NCBI RefSeq assembly: GCF_000143415.4
Contig: NW_003314481.1
Coordinates: 18,554-53,752 of the forward strand
DNA length: 35,199 nt
Direction: 5' to 3'
From: Selaginella moellendorffii
Taxonomy: Eukaryota > Streptophyta > Lycopodiopsida > Selaginellales > Selaginellaceae
A program made the position numbers and the translations under genes. Position 1 is the stretch's first letter; the number at the start of each line of letters is the position of its first letter. Shown in pieces: positions 24,177-33,761 of this stretch. The notes beneath the pieces were generated by a model. The model searched no databases, had not been told where the DNA came from, and saw only the letters and a list, made by a program, of their open reading frames with translations.

Positions 24177-25573
24177 CACTGGGCGTCACTGGTGGCAGCC
24201 GTAGTGCTGGGGACAGCCACGGTGCTAGAGACGCTGCGCGGCGCTGGGCGGCGCGGGGCGGTACCGGGCGGTACCGGGCGGTACCGGGCGGTACCGCGCG
24301 TCACTGGGCGGTGCCGGGCGGTACGAGCGGTACCGCGCGTCGCTGGGTGAGGCCGGGCGGTACCGGGCGGTGTCGCGCGTCGCTGGGTGGTGCGCGGCGC
24401 GCGTGGAGCGGCCCTGGGCGGCGTGCAGCAGTGCGTAGCAGCCCGTGGTGCTGCTTGGCGCTGCTGGGCCGGCCAAGCCGCGGCGCGTTGGGCGGCGAGT
24501 GCTCGCCCAAGCGTTGGGTGTGGCCGCCGCGGGCGGCTGGCCGAGATGTGGCAGCCGCGGCAGCTGCTGGCGTTGGCGGCGGCTGTAGCTGCTGGCGTTG
24601 GCAGCGGCTGTGGCTGGCGCTGGCTGGGTCGCCGGCTGCTGCTGCTGGCAGGGCCGATTTTTTCTGCTGTTAGCCCCAAGCAAGAAAAACGAAAAAGGCC
24701 CTGCCTCCAGAGAGGAGGAGAGGGCAGGGCAGACCTTGAGCCGTAGACTGGCAAGCTCAGAAACAGCTGCTGCGCTCACGTGCTTTCTCCCGTTGCTCCC
24801 TCCTCCACAGCCACAAGGGACAAAAAGCAAGAGACAAAAAATCTAAGTGCTGGGACTTAGAATTCTTTGCGCTTGGTGTTTGAGCGTTGTGGGCCGTTAG
24901 ATCACGGGGATCTGACGGTGGAGGATGGGCGAGAGGGGAGAAAGGGGAGAAAACAGCAGCGTGAGCGGGCAGCGTTTTTACGGCGGATTCTGGTGGATCT
25001 CAGCAGCTCTGTGGTGATGTCTGGGCAGCGCGCATGCTCTCAACAGCAGGGAGCAGTCCCCTTAGGATTTTTGGAGATCCCTTGGTGGTGCCGAGGCAGC
25101 GACCAAAGGGGGCAAAAACCCTTTGTGGGGCACTTGCTGTGCCGGACGTGAGTCAGAGGAGCTGGGCTGCGCTAGACGCCAGAGAAGCTGTTGGTGGAGA
25201 TGCCGAGCTAGCTCCCAGACTCTTAGTGGCGGTTAGCAGCTCCAGGCAGGGATTTCTGTGGCGTCCTGGCGGTGAGGTGCAGCGCACAGGGGCCAACGTA
25301 AATGCCCGGCCTGGAGATTTGCTGTGCCAGACCTGTGCGCAGGGAGTGAGGGGCATCGTGGCTGGCTTCTCCTGTCCTAGAGCCGTATATGGAGCTGTCT
25401 TGGCCTGTCATTGGCGAAGAGGTCCGATTCCGGTAGATTGTTGTTTGAATTTACTGGATTCTTCTAGAACAATAAAAACAGTGTGAGAACTTAAGCTTAC
25501 TTGGTGCGTGGGATGTGCTTTTGCAGCCGAGCAAAGCTGGTGAGGCCCGCTCGGATGCTTTTGAACCGCAGAG
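24177..25573 (-). other. PLE-1 5' UTR
   Basis: About 1.4 kb of GC-rich leader between the ORF1 ATG and the junction with the PLE-2 3' tip. It holds a decamer array (24256-24372), a GCTGCTGGCGTTGGC-like compositional repeat (24540-24650), and the 120-base segment that also occurs alone at 18032-18151. No upstream ORF has a recognisable product. Only this copy has the complete 5' end, so the terminus near GAACCGCAGAGAG at 25563-25575 is inferred from the junction. Confidence 0.55.
24256..24372. repeat. GGGCGGTACC decamer array in PLE-1 5' UTR
   Basis: Four perfect tandem units of CGGTACCGGG lie at about 24258-24297, followed by degenerate units with GCGCGTC(A/G)CTGGG spacers to about 24372. 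Each unit contains the GGTACC palindrome, so the leader RNA could form many alternative hairpins. Confidence 0.7.
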
Positions 25574-25768
25574 AGTTTAGGATTTAGGCGCGTTTAGGCG
25601 TTTAGGGTCAAAGACACCCCGTGGTGTTGCAATCCGGCGAGATCGCGGCACCACTTTGTGCAATCCACATTCTCCGTGTGCCGTTGTCGAAACGGCGTGA
25701 TTGAGAGCAAGTAGAGGAGGCAAAGGAATGAATTTTCATTCATTCGTGAGCGAGGGAGAGGACAAGAG

Positions 25769-25816
25769 ACAACCCGAGACCGGTTTCGTCCTTTTTGGGA
25801 CTCATCAGCCGGGTGT
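25769..25816 (-). ncRNA. Hammerhead ribozyme (PLE-2)
   Basis: Identical to the PLE-1 ribozyme, with all core nucleotides and the GTC cleavage triplet. It lies about 200 bases upstream of the PLE-2/PLE-1 junction, so a transcript entering PLE-1 from the PLE-2 promoter would carry it near the 5' end. Confidence 0.93.
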
Positions 25817-25855
25817 AGTCGTCTAGTGTCTACCCTAACCCTAGCTCGGTGCCGA

Positions 25856-25884
25856 CTCTACTTATATTTTGGCTCTGTCACGTG
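25856..25884 (-). promoter_or_regulatory. TATA box and G-box in PLE-2, candidate promoter for PLE-1
   Basis: Sense TATAAGTAGAG at 25866-25856 with CACGTG at 25879-25884. The complete PLE-1 lies immediately downstream on the - strand, about 0.3 kb away. This is the only copy in the window where this promoter precedes a full element. Confidence 0.55.
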
Positions 25885-26660
25885 GCGCGAGTCCGTGTGG
25901 CGGCCATGCGAGGTGGCGTGGCAGCGTTGGCTCGCGAGGGTGCGAACGTAGCACAGCTGGTGTTGGTTACTCCACAGCAGTGGTAGTCGCGGAGAATGAC
26001 TTCGGCGGATCGCCGAAGACAGTAAGCGTTCGTCCGGCGGGTGACGTACCTTTGATGCGAGATAACTTGTGAACGCGGCATGATATGATGCATGCATTAC
26101 GTCCACAATGCTTGTATCACTTGTACGTACCCGGCGACGAAAAAACGTGGTTCACTTTGCAGGGAATATTCTCGGAATATTCCGTCGTTGACCGTTGACC
26201 CCGCGTTGACCGTGTGTGGACTGTGGTGGTGGAGGGCCTGAGGTCACTCATACATACCCGGAGTCCAGCGGTTGCGTCGGGGAGAGCCATCCCGCGAGCT
26301 GTCGGCGTGTGTCGCCGATGTCGAGGGAGCGGCACCGTTTTAACGGAATACACGCTTTTCCACGAGTCATGTGTGGAGTTCAGAGTTGAAACTCACATAT
26401 TCACGATCGGAAGGAAGAGCGGAATCCAACGGTATATGCCGTTTTGACTCGGTCAACAGGGATACAGTCGGAATATTGGGGAATATTCCGTTCTGACCGT
26501 TGACTCCGCGTTGACCTGGCGTTGACTCGAAGGGGGGGTGGCCTGGAGTGACTTGGGACATACCTGAAGTCCATCGGCCAGACCCTGGGAGTCATAGGGT
26601 ATGCGGAGAGGGATGCAAACATATGCTTCCGTGTCTTGCAAAGTGTGGTACAAGACGTGG

Positions 26661-28922
26661 CTAAGCTCGCGGAGGGAGCTTGGCCCTGACCAGGAACGAA
26701 CCGAGGTTCGGGGAGCGTCTCCAACACGTAATCACTCGGGGGAGTGTGTCTGCGGGAGCTTCATCCATCACCTGTTTAGGGTTTAGGATGTCCCCCAAGC
26801 CTAGCTGCGCGCTGTGGAGTGTGTAAGGCAGCTTGAAGGCGAGGGGGGCCCGTCGACAGGCGTCGCTAGAGCGGCGCGAACGTGCAAGGAGAGCTTGATG
26901 TCGCTGGTCGTAGGAGATGCCGGAGAAGCAGTGATGGAGGAAGGAGGTCGGGTATCCCCGGGCACGGAGGCGGTGGTAGAACCGCGTGCGCATGGTGTGG
27001 AATCCATCGGCCGTGCTCTCGCGGAGGAGGTATCTGCGGAGCTCGCTGCGGATGAATGCCACCTTCTGGTGCCGTGGGTGAACCGACGTCCAGGGGAGGT
27101 ACTGGTAGGCATTGAGGGGCTTCTGGAACGTGGACGAGTCGAGGCAGCCTGTCTCTTCAAAGCGAGGGCCTTTGAAGAAGTGGATATCGAGGATATCCAA
27201 CTCTTCGAGCGAGATCACCGAGGTGATCTTGATCGAAGGACACAGCGTGCCGTATCCTCGGAGCCATCGTTCGAGGCCTGCTCGTGTACCTGTCCAAATG
27301 CCCACTCCGTCATCTATGTACCTTCGTAGATAGAAGGGCCAGTCGTTGGTGGCGTGCTTGTACTCGGCTTCAAGAGAGCAGAGGAAGAGACAAGCGTAGA
27401 CCACCGCAAAGTTGGAGCCCATCGCTGTGCCGCGGATCTGCTGGTAGATGTTACCGTCAAACTCCACGTAGTTGTGCTCCAGGACGAGGGCAGCCGCAGC
27501 CATGAGGAATCGCGAGCGTGTGGTGTTGCCGTACTCGGCAAACACAAAGTCGCGGAGGCGTTGGAGACCCTCTCGTGTGGGGATGCTTGGGTAGAGGCTC
27601 TCTACGTCGAACGTGAAGAGCCAGCAGTCCCGCGGGAGCTGTAGGTGGAGGAGGTCCTGCAGCAGCGTGAGCGAATCAGCGAGAAACGTTGGCTGCTTCA
27701 GCAGGATGTCGTAGAGCTGGCGGTGAAGCCACCGCGCGAGGGGCTCCCACAAAGTGCCGATATAGCTCGCAATTGGCCGGCCCTTTATTGGCTGCTTGTG
27801 TATTTTCGGGAGAAAATACAGCATGCAAGCTTGCCGGGGTACGGCGGGCTGGTGCAGCAGGAACTGCTGCGTGGAGTTGTCGAGCCATGAGCAGCTGCGG
27901 TACTTTGTGATGAGCTCAGCGAGGCGTTCCTGGAGGGCCTTGGATGGCACGGAGGGGACCTTCACATAAACGAGTGGGTCGTTCAGTTGGCGCAGAGCCT
28001 CCTTCGTGTACCAATCGCGATCCAGAATCACCGCTCCAAGGTTTTTATCCGCGGGCTTGATGACGATGGAGGTGTCCGTCGCGAGAGAGCAGAGGGCACG
28101 CTTCTTCCAACCGTGAGCGAAGGAGCGAGGCTTGTGTGCTCCTTCAAGCCTGTGGAGCAGGCTGCCTCGCAAGTGTGCTAGGCGTCGTTCCACATGCGCT
28201 GGTGCTGGAGGCGGCTCGAAGATCGGGTTCGGTACTCGGAACTCCGGCAGGGCTGAGTCGTCGTCCTTGAAGAGGTGACGGAGTCGGACGGCTCGGCAGA
28301 GAGCATCAGAGCTTTCCACGATCTGTGGGGCTCTGAGCGGTGCCGGGTTCGGGATGTACCTCAGGCCGAGGGAGAGGAGACGGATCTCGGCAGCTGAGAG
28401 AGTCCTGCTCGAGAGGTTGTGTACGGCTCCAGTCTCCACTCGGTTCTCGAACTTCGAGACTGGCCGTTGTCCTGCGATGTCGAGGGTGGCCTTAGACGGA
28501 CTGGTCAGTGGTGACCAGTAGTCTTGAGGATTCCCCTCACAGGGACTTTGACGGTTGGTGAGCGTGAGCGCGAGCGTGAGCGGCGTCGTGGTGCTGGGGT
28601 CCTGCTCCTGCGGCTGGCAGGGGTCTGGCTCCGTCCAGGGCGAGGTCGAGGGCTGCGTGTGCGAGCTCCCTTGCTGCCTCTGGTCGGTGAACGTCCTCGC
28701 GGTCGCTGGGGACCTGAGGTGACCGGTGCCGGTGTCGTGGAGCGTGGGCGTCGCTGCGGGGAGCTGCTGCGGCCGGAGCGGCGAGGGCCAACGTGTCCAG
28801 CATTCTTTTCGTGGGAACCATGCCGGGCTGGAGATGTCCGGCGCGGAGTCCCCCTCGAAGAAGAAGCCAATGCAGCGGAACGGGTGGGAGGAGTCCCAGT
28901 AGTCCCGTTCCGCCACTGTCCG
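26661..28922 (-). CDS. PLE-2 ORF2: reverse transcriptase
   Basis: Same 753-codon frame as in PLE-1 with all RT motifs intact, including FTFDVESLYPSIP and YIDDGVGIW. A GTG in the overlap (28916) makes the frame appear to start there; PLE-1 has GCG at this position, so that GTG is not a conserved start. The ORF1 needed to reach it by frameshifting is N-terminally truncated here, so expression is doubtful. Confidence 0.85.
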   Translation of the reverse strand, partial: RTVAERDYWDSSHPFRCIGFFFEGDSAPDISSPAWFPRKECWTRWPSPLRPQQLPAATPTLHDTGTGHLRSPATARTFTDQRQQGSSHTQPSTSPWTEPDPCQPQEQDPSTTTPLTLALTLTNRQSPCEGNPQDYWSPLTSPSKATLDIAGQRPVSKFENRVETGAVHNLSSRTLSAAEIRLLSLGLRYIPNPAPLRAPQIVESSDALCRAVRLRHLFKDDDSALPEFRVPNPIFEPPPAPAHVERRLAHLRGSLLHRLEGAHKPRSFAHGWKKRALCSLATDTSIVIKPADKNLGAVILDRDWYTKEALRQLNDPLVYVKVPSVPSKALQERLAELITKYRSCSWLDNSTQQFLLHQPAVPRQACMLYFLPKIHKQPIKGRPIASYIGTLWEPLARWLHRQLYDILLKQPTFLADSLTLLQDLLHLQLPRDCWLFTFDVESLYPSIPTREGLQRLRDFVFAEYGNTTRSRFLMAAAALVLEHNYVEFDGNIYQQIRGTAMGSNFAVVYACLFLCSLEAEYKHATNDWPFYLRRYIDDGVGIWTGTRAGLERWLRGYGTLCPSIKITSVISLEELDILDIHFFKGPRFEETGCLDSSTFQKPLNAYQYLPWTSVHPRHQKVAFIRSELRRYLLRESTADGFHTMRTRFYHRLRARGYPTSFLHHCFSGISYDQRHQALLARSRRSSDACRRAPLAFKLPYTLHSAQLGLGDILNPKQVMDEAPADTLPRVITCWRRSPNLGSFLVRAKLPPRA

Positions 28923-29986
28923 TTTCCCTGGTCGTTGCGGGTGGGTGTTGCCGACCGGGATCCGGCTTCGTCGGCGTTGGCGGCGAAGGACACGCGGTGC
29001 CTCTTGCTCGAATCCTGCGCATGCTTACCCGGTGTGCCGTCACGTTGCTCTCGCGCTTTGTTCTTCTTTTCTCGCTTTCTCTTCTTTTTTCCTGTGTGTG
29101 ACGGCGTAGCATGTCGCTGGCTTTGGAAGGCCTTCGTAACAGCGGCGTCCACTAGCTCTGCGATGGTCTGCTCCTTGGGGAGGGCATCCGCAGAGGCGTT
29201 CGCCGCGTCGATGGCCTCCTCCAGTCTCCGCGTCGCCGTCGCCTGTGTTCGGTGCTCGATGCCCTTGCCGGCCATAAAGAACGATGTCTCGGTGTGGAAC
29301 TTGAGGGTACACCGTTGCTTGAGGGCGAGCAGGTGGTGGTAGACGGCATCATGCTCTGTGGCGCTGCAATAACTGAGTGTGGAGGTGACGAGATCCTCGA
29401 GTCGGCTGCGAAAGAGATCCCTGAGACCCGAGGAGACGAGCTTCTGGAGTGTCTCGATCTCGTCCTCGCGAGCCTTAATGAGGATGTCGTGCAGCTCCGT
29501 GAGGTAGCGCTCGTGCGCCTCAGCAATTCTGCTCGTGAGGCCGTCCTGGGCATGTCGAGACACCTTGAGCTTCGGTGGGCGTGTGCGGAGCGACTGCGGG
29601 CGTTTCTTTTGCTCTTTCAGGTCCTTGAGGCCCTGGAGAGCGGATCTCGACGACACCAGAGTGTTGTACTCCTGCAGAAATTCTTGCAGGGAGCTCGCGA
29701 GGATGCTGTTGAAGGCTCCATCGATGTTCTTGAAGCCTCCAAGCGTGTAGCCGTCTTCTGCTCCAACAGCCAGTGGCGGAGGTGGCGCAGCTGGTGGCTC
29801 GGGTGTGCGTCCCGGAGCTGGCTGGCCTGAACATCGCTCTGGCTGGGGAGGGATGGGCTCAGCATCTGTGCGTGTCCTCTGTGCTGCCGAGTGGCCTCGC
29901 GGTGGCGAAGTGACCGGAGGGTCCACTGGAGCAGGAGGAGGACGTCGCAGCTCCTGCGATGCTGCACGCGGAGATGCATGTGTCCG
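28505..29986 (-). pseudogene. PLE-2 ORF1, N-terminally truncated
   Basis: The ORF1 frame is open from the truncation point at 29986 to the stop at 28505. It keeps the helical segment, basic cluster and RS tail, but has lost the ATG and about 440 codons. A Trp replaces Arg next to the slippery site (GNGQW against GNGQR), a change shared with PLE-3. Confidence 0.8.
28872..28928 (-). promoter_or_regulatory. -1 ribosomal frameshift signal (PLE-2)
   Basis: GGGAAAC at 28928-28922, 5-nt spacer, stem 28916-28904 with 28884-28872. The single change from PLE-1 turns a C-G pair into U-G, so the 13-bp stem is preserved. Confidence 0.85.
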
Positions 29987-30064
29987 TAAACCCTAAACCC
30001 TAAACGAGGCACTATGTTCGGCATTGCAGCGACCTCCCACCTCCTCTGACACGGCCACACCACA
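29987..30064 (+). other. Inverted telomere units plus inverted 60-base PLE fragment
   Basis: At the PLE-2 truncation the + strand carries C-strand units TAAACCCTAAACCCTAAAC (29987-30005). These are followed by about 60 bases that are the reverse complement of PLE-1 at about 23694-23752 (GAGGCACTATGTTCGGC), and then CGGTTTAGGGG. Read backwards, the block is a PLE piece capped with TTTAGGG, that is, a separate telomere-healed end joined in inverted orientation. Confidence 0.85.
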
Positions 30065-30420
30065 CGGTTTAGGGGTTTAGGGTTTAGGGTTTAGGGTTTA
30101 GGTTTAGGGTTTAGGGTTTAGGGTTTAGGGTTTAGGGTTTAGGGTTTAGGGTTTAGGGTTTAGGGTTTAGGGTTTAGGGTTTAGGGTTTAGGGTTTACCG
30201 GTTTAGGGTTTAGGTTTAGGGTTTAGGGTTTAGGGTTTAGGGTTTAGGGTTTAGGGTTTAGGGTTTTAGGGTTTAGGGTTTAGGTTTAGGGTTTAGGGTT
30301 TAGGGTTTAGGGTTTAGGGTTTAGGGTTTAGGGTTTAGGATTTAGGCGCGTTTAGGCGTTTAGGGTTTAGGGTTTAGGGTTTAGGGTTTAGGGTTTAGGG
30401 TTTAGGGTTTAGGGTTTAGG
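30065..30420 (+). repeat. Interstitial telomere tract 4 with a lone PLE tip
   Basis: About 48 TTTAGGG-type units with a few TTAGGTTTAGGG and TTTTAGGG variants and one CCGG seam (30198-30201). At 30338-30363 the PLE tip sequence GGATTTAGGCGCGTTTAGG occurs without any following element; normal repeats resume at once. Confidence 0.9.
30338..30363 (-). mobile_element. Minimal PLE tip, about 25 bases
   Basis: GATTTAGGCGCG and TTTAGGCGTTTAGGG are the PLE 3' tip. Here the tip is followed by canonical TTTAGGG, not by TCAAAGACA. It is either an insertion that stopped after copying only the RNA tip, or a recombination remnant. Confidence 0.6.
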
Positions 30421-30607
30421 GTTTAGGCGCGTTTAGGCGTTTAGGGTCAAAGACACCCCGCAGTGCTGCAATCCGGCGAGATCGCGGCACCACTTTGTGC
30501 AATCCACATTCTCCGTGTGCCGTTGTCGAAACGGCGTGATCGAGAGCAAGTAGAGGATGCGAGGGAATGAATTTTCATTCATTCGTGAGCGAGGGAGAGG
30601 ACAAGAG

Positions 30608-30655
30608 ACAACCCGAGACCGGTTTCGTCCTTTTTGGGACTCATCAGCCGGGTGT
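30608..30655 (-). ncRNA. Hammerhead ribozyme (PLE-3)
   Basis: Identical core, stem II and GTC cleavage triplet to the PLE-1 and PLE-2 ribozymes, although the tip sequence proximal to it has diverged. Confidence 0.93.
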
Positions 30656-30694
30656 AGTCGTCTAGTGTCTACCCTAACCCTAGCTCGGTGCCGA

Positions 30695-30723
30695 CTCTAC
30701 TTATATTTTGGCTCTGTCACGTG
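30695..30723 (-). promoter_or_regulatory. TATA box and G-box in PLE-3
   Basis: Sense TATAAGTAGAG at 30705-30695 and CACGTG at 30718-30723, the same positions as in PLE-1. Downstream on the - strand lies telomere tract 4, so transcription from here would run through C-strand telomere RNA toward the truncated end of PLE-2. Confidence 0.5.
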
Positions 30724-31499
30724 GCGCGAGTCCGTGTGGCGGCCATGCGAGGTGGCGTGGCAGCGTTGGCTCGCGAGGGTGCGAACGTAGCACAGCTGGT
30801 GTTGGTTACTCCACAGCAGTGGTAGTCGCGGAGAATGACTTCGGCGGATCGCCGAAGACAGTAAGCGTTCGTCCGGCGGGTGACGTACCTTTGATGCGAG
30901 ATAACTTGTGAACGCGGCATGATATGATGCATGCATTACGTCCACAATGCTTGTATCACTTGTACGTACCCGGCGACGAAAAAACGTGGTTCACTTTGCA
31001 GGGAATATTCTCGGAATATTCCGTCGTTGACCGTTGACCCCGCGTTGACCGTGTGTGGACTGTGGTGGTGGAGGGCCTGAGGTCACTCATACATACCCGG
31101 AGTCCAGCGGTTGCGTCGGGGAGAGCCATCCCGCGAGCTGTCGGCGTGTGTCGCCGATGTCGAGGGAGCGGCACCGTTTTAACGGAATACACGCTTTTCC
31201 ACGAGTCATGTGTGGAGTTCAGAGTTGAAACTCACATATTCACGATCGGAAGGAAGAGCGGAATCCAACGGTATATGCCGTTTTGACTCGGTCAACAGGG
31301 ATACAGTCGGAATATTGGGGAATATTCCGTTCTGACCGTTGACTCCGCGTTGACCTGGCGTTGACTCGAAGGGGGGGTGGCCTGGAGTGACTTGGGACAT
31401 ACCTGAAGTCCATCGGCCAGACCCTGGGAGTCATAGGGTATGCGGAGAGGGATGCAAACATATGCTTCCGTGTCTTGCAAAGTGTGGTACAAGACGTGG

Positions 31500-33761
31500 C
31501 TAAGCTCGCGGAGGGAGCTTGGCCCTGACCAGGAACGAACCGAGGTTCGGGGAGCGTCTCCAACACGTAATCACTCGGGGGAGTGTGTCTGCGGGAGCTT
31601 CATCCATCACCTGTTTAGGGTTTAGGATGTCCCCCAAGCCTAGCTGCGCGCTGTGGAGTGTGTAAGGCAGCTTGAAGGCGAGGGGGGCCCGTCGACAGGC
31701 GTCGCTAGAGCGGCGCGAACGTGCAAGGAGAGCTTGATGTCGCTGGTCGTAGGAGATGCCGGAGAAGCAGTGATGGAGGAAGGAGGTCGGGTATCCCCGG
31801 GCACGGAGGCGGTGGTAGAACCGCGTGCGCATGGTGTGGAATCCATCGGCCGTGCTCTCGCGGAGGAGGTATCTGCGGAGCTCGCTGCGGATGAATGCCA
31901 CCTTCTGGTGCCGTGGGTGAACCGACGTCCAGGGGAGGTACTGGTAGGCATTGAGGGGCTTCTGGAACGTGGACGAGTCGAGGCAGCCTGTCTCTTCAAA
32001 GCGAGGGCCTTTGAAGAAGTGGATATCGAGGATATCCAACTCTTCGAGCGAGATCACCGAGGTGATCTTGATCGAAGGACACAGCGTGCCGTATCCTCGG
32101 AGCCATCGTTCGAGGCCTGCTCGTGTACCTGTCCAAATGCCCACTCCGTCATCTATGTACCTTCGTAGATAGAAGGGCCAGTCGTTGGTGGCGTGCTTGT
32201 ACTCGGCTTCAAGAGAGCAGAGGAAGAGACAAGCGTAGACCACCGCAAAGTTGGAGCCCATCGCTGTGCCGCGGATCTGCTGGTAGATGTTACCGTCAAA
32301 CTCCACGTAGTTGTGCTCCAGGACGAGGGCAGCCGCAGCCATGAGGAATCGCGAGCGTGTGGTGTTGCCGTACTCGGCAAACACAAAGTCGCGGAGGCGT
32401 TGGAGACCCTCTCGTGTGGGGATGCTTGGGTAGAGGCTCTCTACGTCGAACGTGAAGAGCCAGCAGTCCCGCGGGAGCTGTAGGTGGAGGAGGTCCTGTA
32501 GCAGCGTGAGCGAATCAGCGAGAAACGTTGGCTGCTTCAGCAGGATGTCGTAGAGCTGGCGGTGAAGCCACCGCGCGAGGGGCTCCCACAAAGTGCCGAT
32601 ATAGCTCGCAATTGGCCGGCCCTTTATTGGCTGCTTGTGTATTTTCGGGAGAAAATACAGCATGCAAGCTTGCCGGGGTACGGCGGGCTGGTGCAGCAGG
32701 AACTGCTGCGTGGAGTTGTCGAGCCATGAGCAGCTGCGGTACTTTGTGATGAGCTCAGCGAGGCGTTCCTGGAGGGCCTTGGATGGCACGGAGGGGACCT
32801 TCACATAAACGAGTGGGTCGTTCAGTTGGCGCAGAGCCTCCTTCGTGTACCAATCGCGATCCAGAATCACCGCTCCAAGGTTTTTATCCGCGGGCTTGAT
32901 GACGATGGAGGTGTCCGTCGCGAGAGAGCAGAGGGCACGCTTCTTCCAACCGTGAGCGAAGGAGCGAGGCTTGTGTGCTCCTTCAAGCCTGTGGAGCAGG
33001 CTGCCTCGCAAGTGTGCTAGGCGTCGTTCCACATGCGCTGGTGCTGGAGGCGGCTCGAAGATCGGGTTCGGTACTCGGAACTCCGGCAGGGCTGAGTCGT
33101 CGTCCTTGAAGAGGTGACGGAGTCGGACGGCTCGGCAGAGAGCATCAGAGCTTTCCACGATCTGTGGGGCTCTGAGCGGTGCCGGGTTCGGGATGTACCT
33201 CAGGCCGAGGGAGAGGAGACGGATCTCGGCAGCTGAGAGAGTCCTGCTCGAGAGGTTGTGTACGGCTCCAGTCTCCACTCGGTTCTCGAACTTCGAGACT
33301 GGCCGTTGTCCTGCGATGTCGAGGGTGGCCTTAGACGGACTGGTCAGTGGTGACCAGTAGTCTTGAGGATTCCCCTCACAGGGACTTTGACGGTTGGTGA
33401 GCGTGAGCGCGAGCGTGAGCGGCGTCGTGGTGCTGGGGTCCTGCTCCTGCGGCTGGCAGGGGTCTGGCTCCGTCCAGGGCGAGGTCGAGGGCTGCGTGTG
33501 CGAGCTCCCTTGCTGCCTCTGGTCGGTGAACGTCCTCGCGGTCGCTGGGGACCTGAGGTGACCGGTGCCGGTGTCGTGGAGCGTGGGCGTCGCTGCGGGG
33601 AGCTGCTGCGGCCGGAGCGGCGAGGGCCAACGTGTCCAGCATTCTTTTCGTGGGAACCATGCCGGGCTGGAGATGTCCGGCGCGGAGTCCCCCTCGAAGA
33701 AGAAGCCAATGCAGCGGAACGGGTGGGAGGAGTCCCAGTAGTCCCGTTCCGCCACTGTCCG
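31500..33761 (-). CDS. PLE-3 ORF2: reverse transcriptase
   Basis: Full 753-codon frame with every RT motif present and the telomere-complementary string at 31613-31626. It differs from PLE-2 by one silent base seen near 32499. As in PLE-2, the only apparent start is the GTG at 33755. Confidence 0.85.
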   Translation of the reverse strand, partial: RTVAERDYWDSSHPFRCIGFFFEGDSAPDISSPAWFPRKECWTRWPSPLRPQQLPAATPTLHDTGTGHLRSPATARTFTDQRQQGSSHTQPSTSPWTEPDPCQPQEQDPSTTTPLTLALTLTNRQSPCEGNPQDYWSPLTSPSKATLDIAGQRPVSKFENRVETGAVHNLSSRTLSAAEIRLLSLGLRYIPNPAPLRAPQIVESSDALCRAVRLRHLFKDDDSALPEFRVPNPIFEPPPAPAHVERRLAHLRGSLLHRLEGAHKPRSFAHGWKKRALCSLATDTSIVIKPADKNLGAVILDRDWYTKEALRQLNDPLVYVKVPSVPSKALQERLAELITKYRSCSWLDNSTQQFLLHQPAVPRQACMLYFLPKIHKQPIKGRPIASYIGTLWEPLARWLHRQLYDILLKQPTFLADSLTLLQDLLHLQLPRDCWLFTFDVESLYPSIPTREGLQRLRDFVFAEYGNTTRSRFLMAAAALVLEHNYVEFDGNIYQQIRGTAMGSNFAVVYACLFLCSLEAEYKHATNDWPFYLRRYIDDGVGIWTGTRAGLERWLRGYGTLCPSIKITSVISLEELDILDIHFFKGPRFEETGCLDSSTFQKPLNAYQYLPWTSVHPRHQKVAFIRSELRRYLLRESTADGFHTMRTRFYHRLRARGYPTSFLHHCFSGISYDQRHQALLARSRRSSDACRRAPLAFKLPYTLHSAQLGLGDILNPKQVMDEAPADTLPRVITCWRRSPNLGSFLVRAKLPPRA

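Larger units (their letters stand above)
18464..25573 (-). mobile_element. PLE-1: complete endonuclease-deficient Penelope-like element at telomere repeats
   Basis: About 7.1 kb on the - strand: 5' UTR (25573-24177), ORF1, ORF2/RT by -1 frameshift, a 3' UTR of about 1.1 kb with TATA box and hammerhead, and a 3' tip of degenerate telomere units at 18464-18488. The proximal side is telomere repeat. The distal side joins directly to the tip of PLE-2, with only GTTTAGGA between them. Endonuclease-deficient PLEs capping chromosome ends are known. The RNA 3' end toward the centromere is the expected polarity. Confidence 0.88.
25574..29986 (-). mobile_element. PLE-2: 5'-truncated PLE copy
   Basis: Nearly identical to PLE-1 (offset 7118 bases) from the 3' tip to GTGTCCG at 29986, where it is cut within ORF1. 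It therefore lacks the 5' UTR and about the first 440 codons of ORF1. It keeps TATA box, hammerhead, RT and frameshift signal. Its 3' tip abuts the 5' end of PLE-1 directly. Differences from PLE-1 include one base in the frameshift stem (21797 versus 28915) and one silent base at 27660. Confidence 0.88.

Noticed and set aside
26661-28916. GTG at 28916 (and 33755) as a genuine RT start
   Set aside because: PLE-1 has GCG at the same place with an otherwise equal frame, and PLE-old lacks it; the upstream slippery site explains access better.
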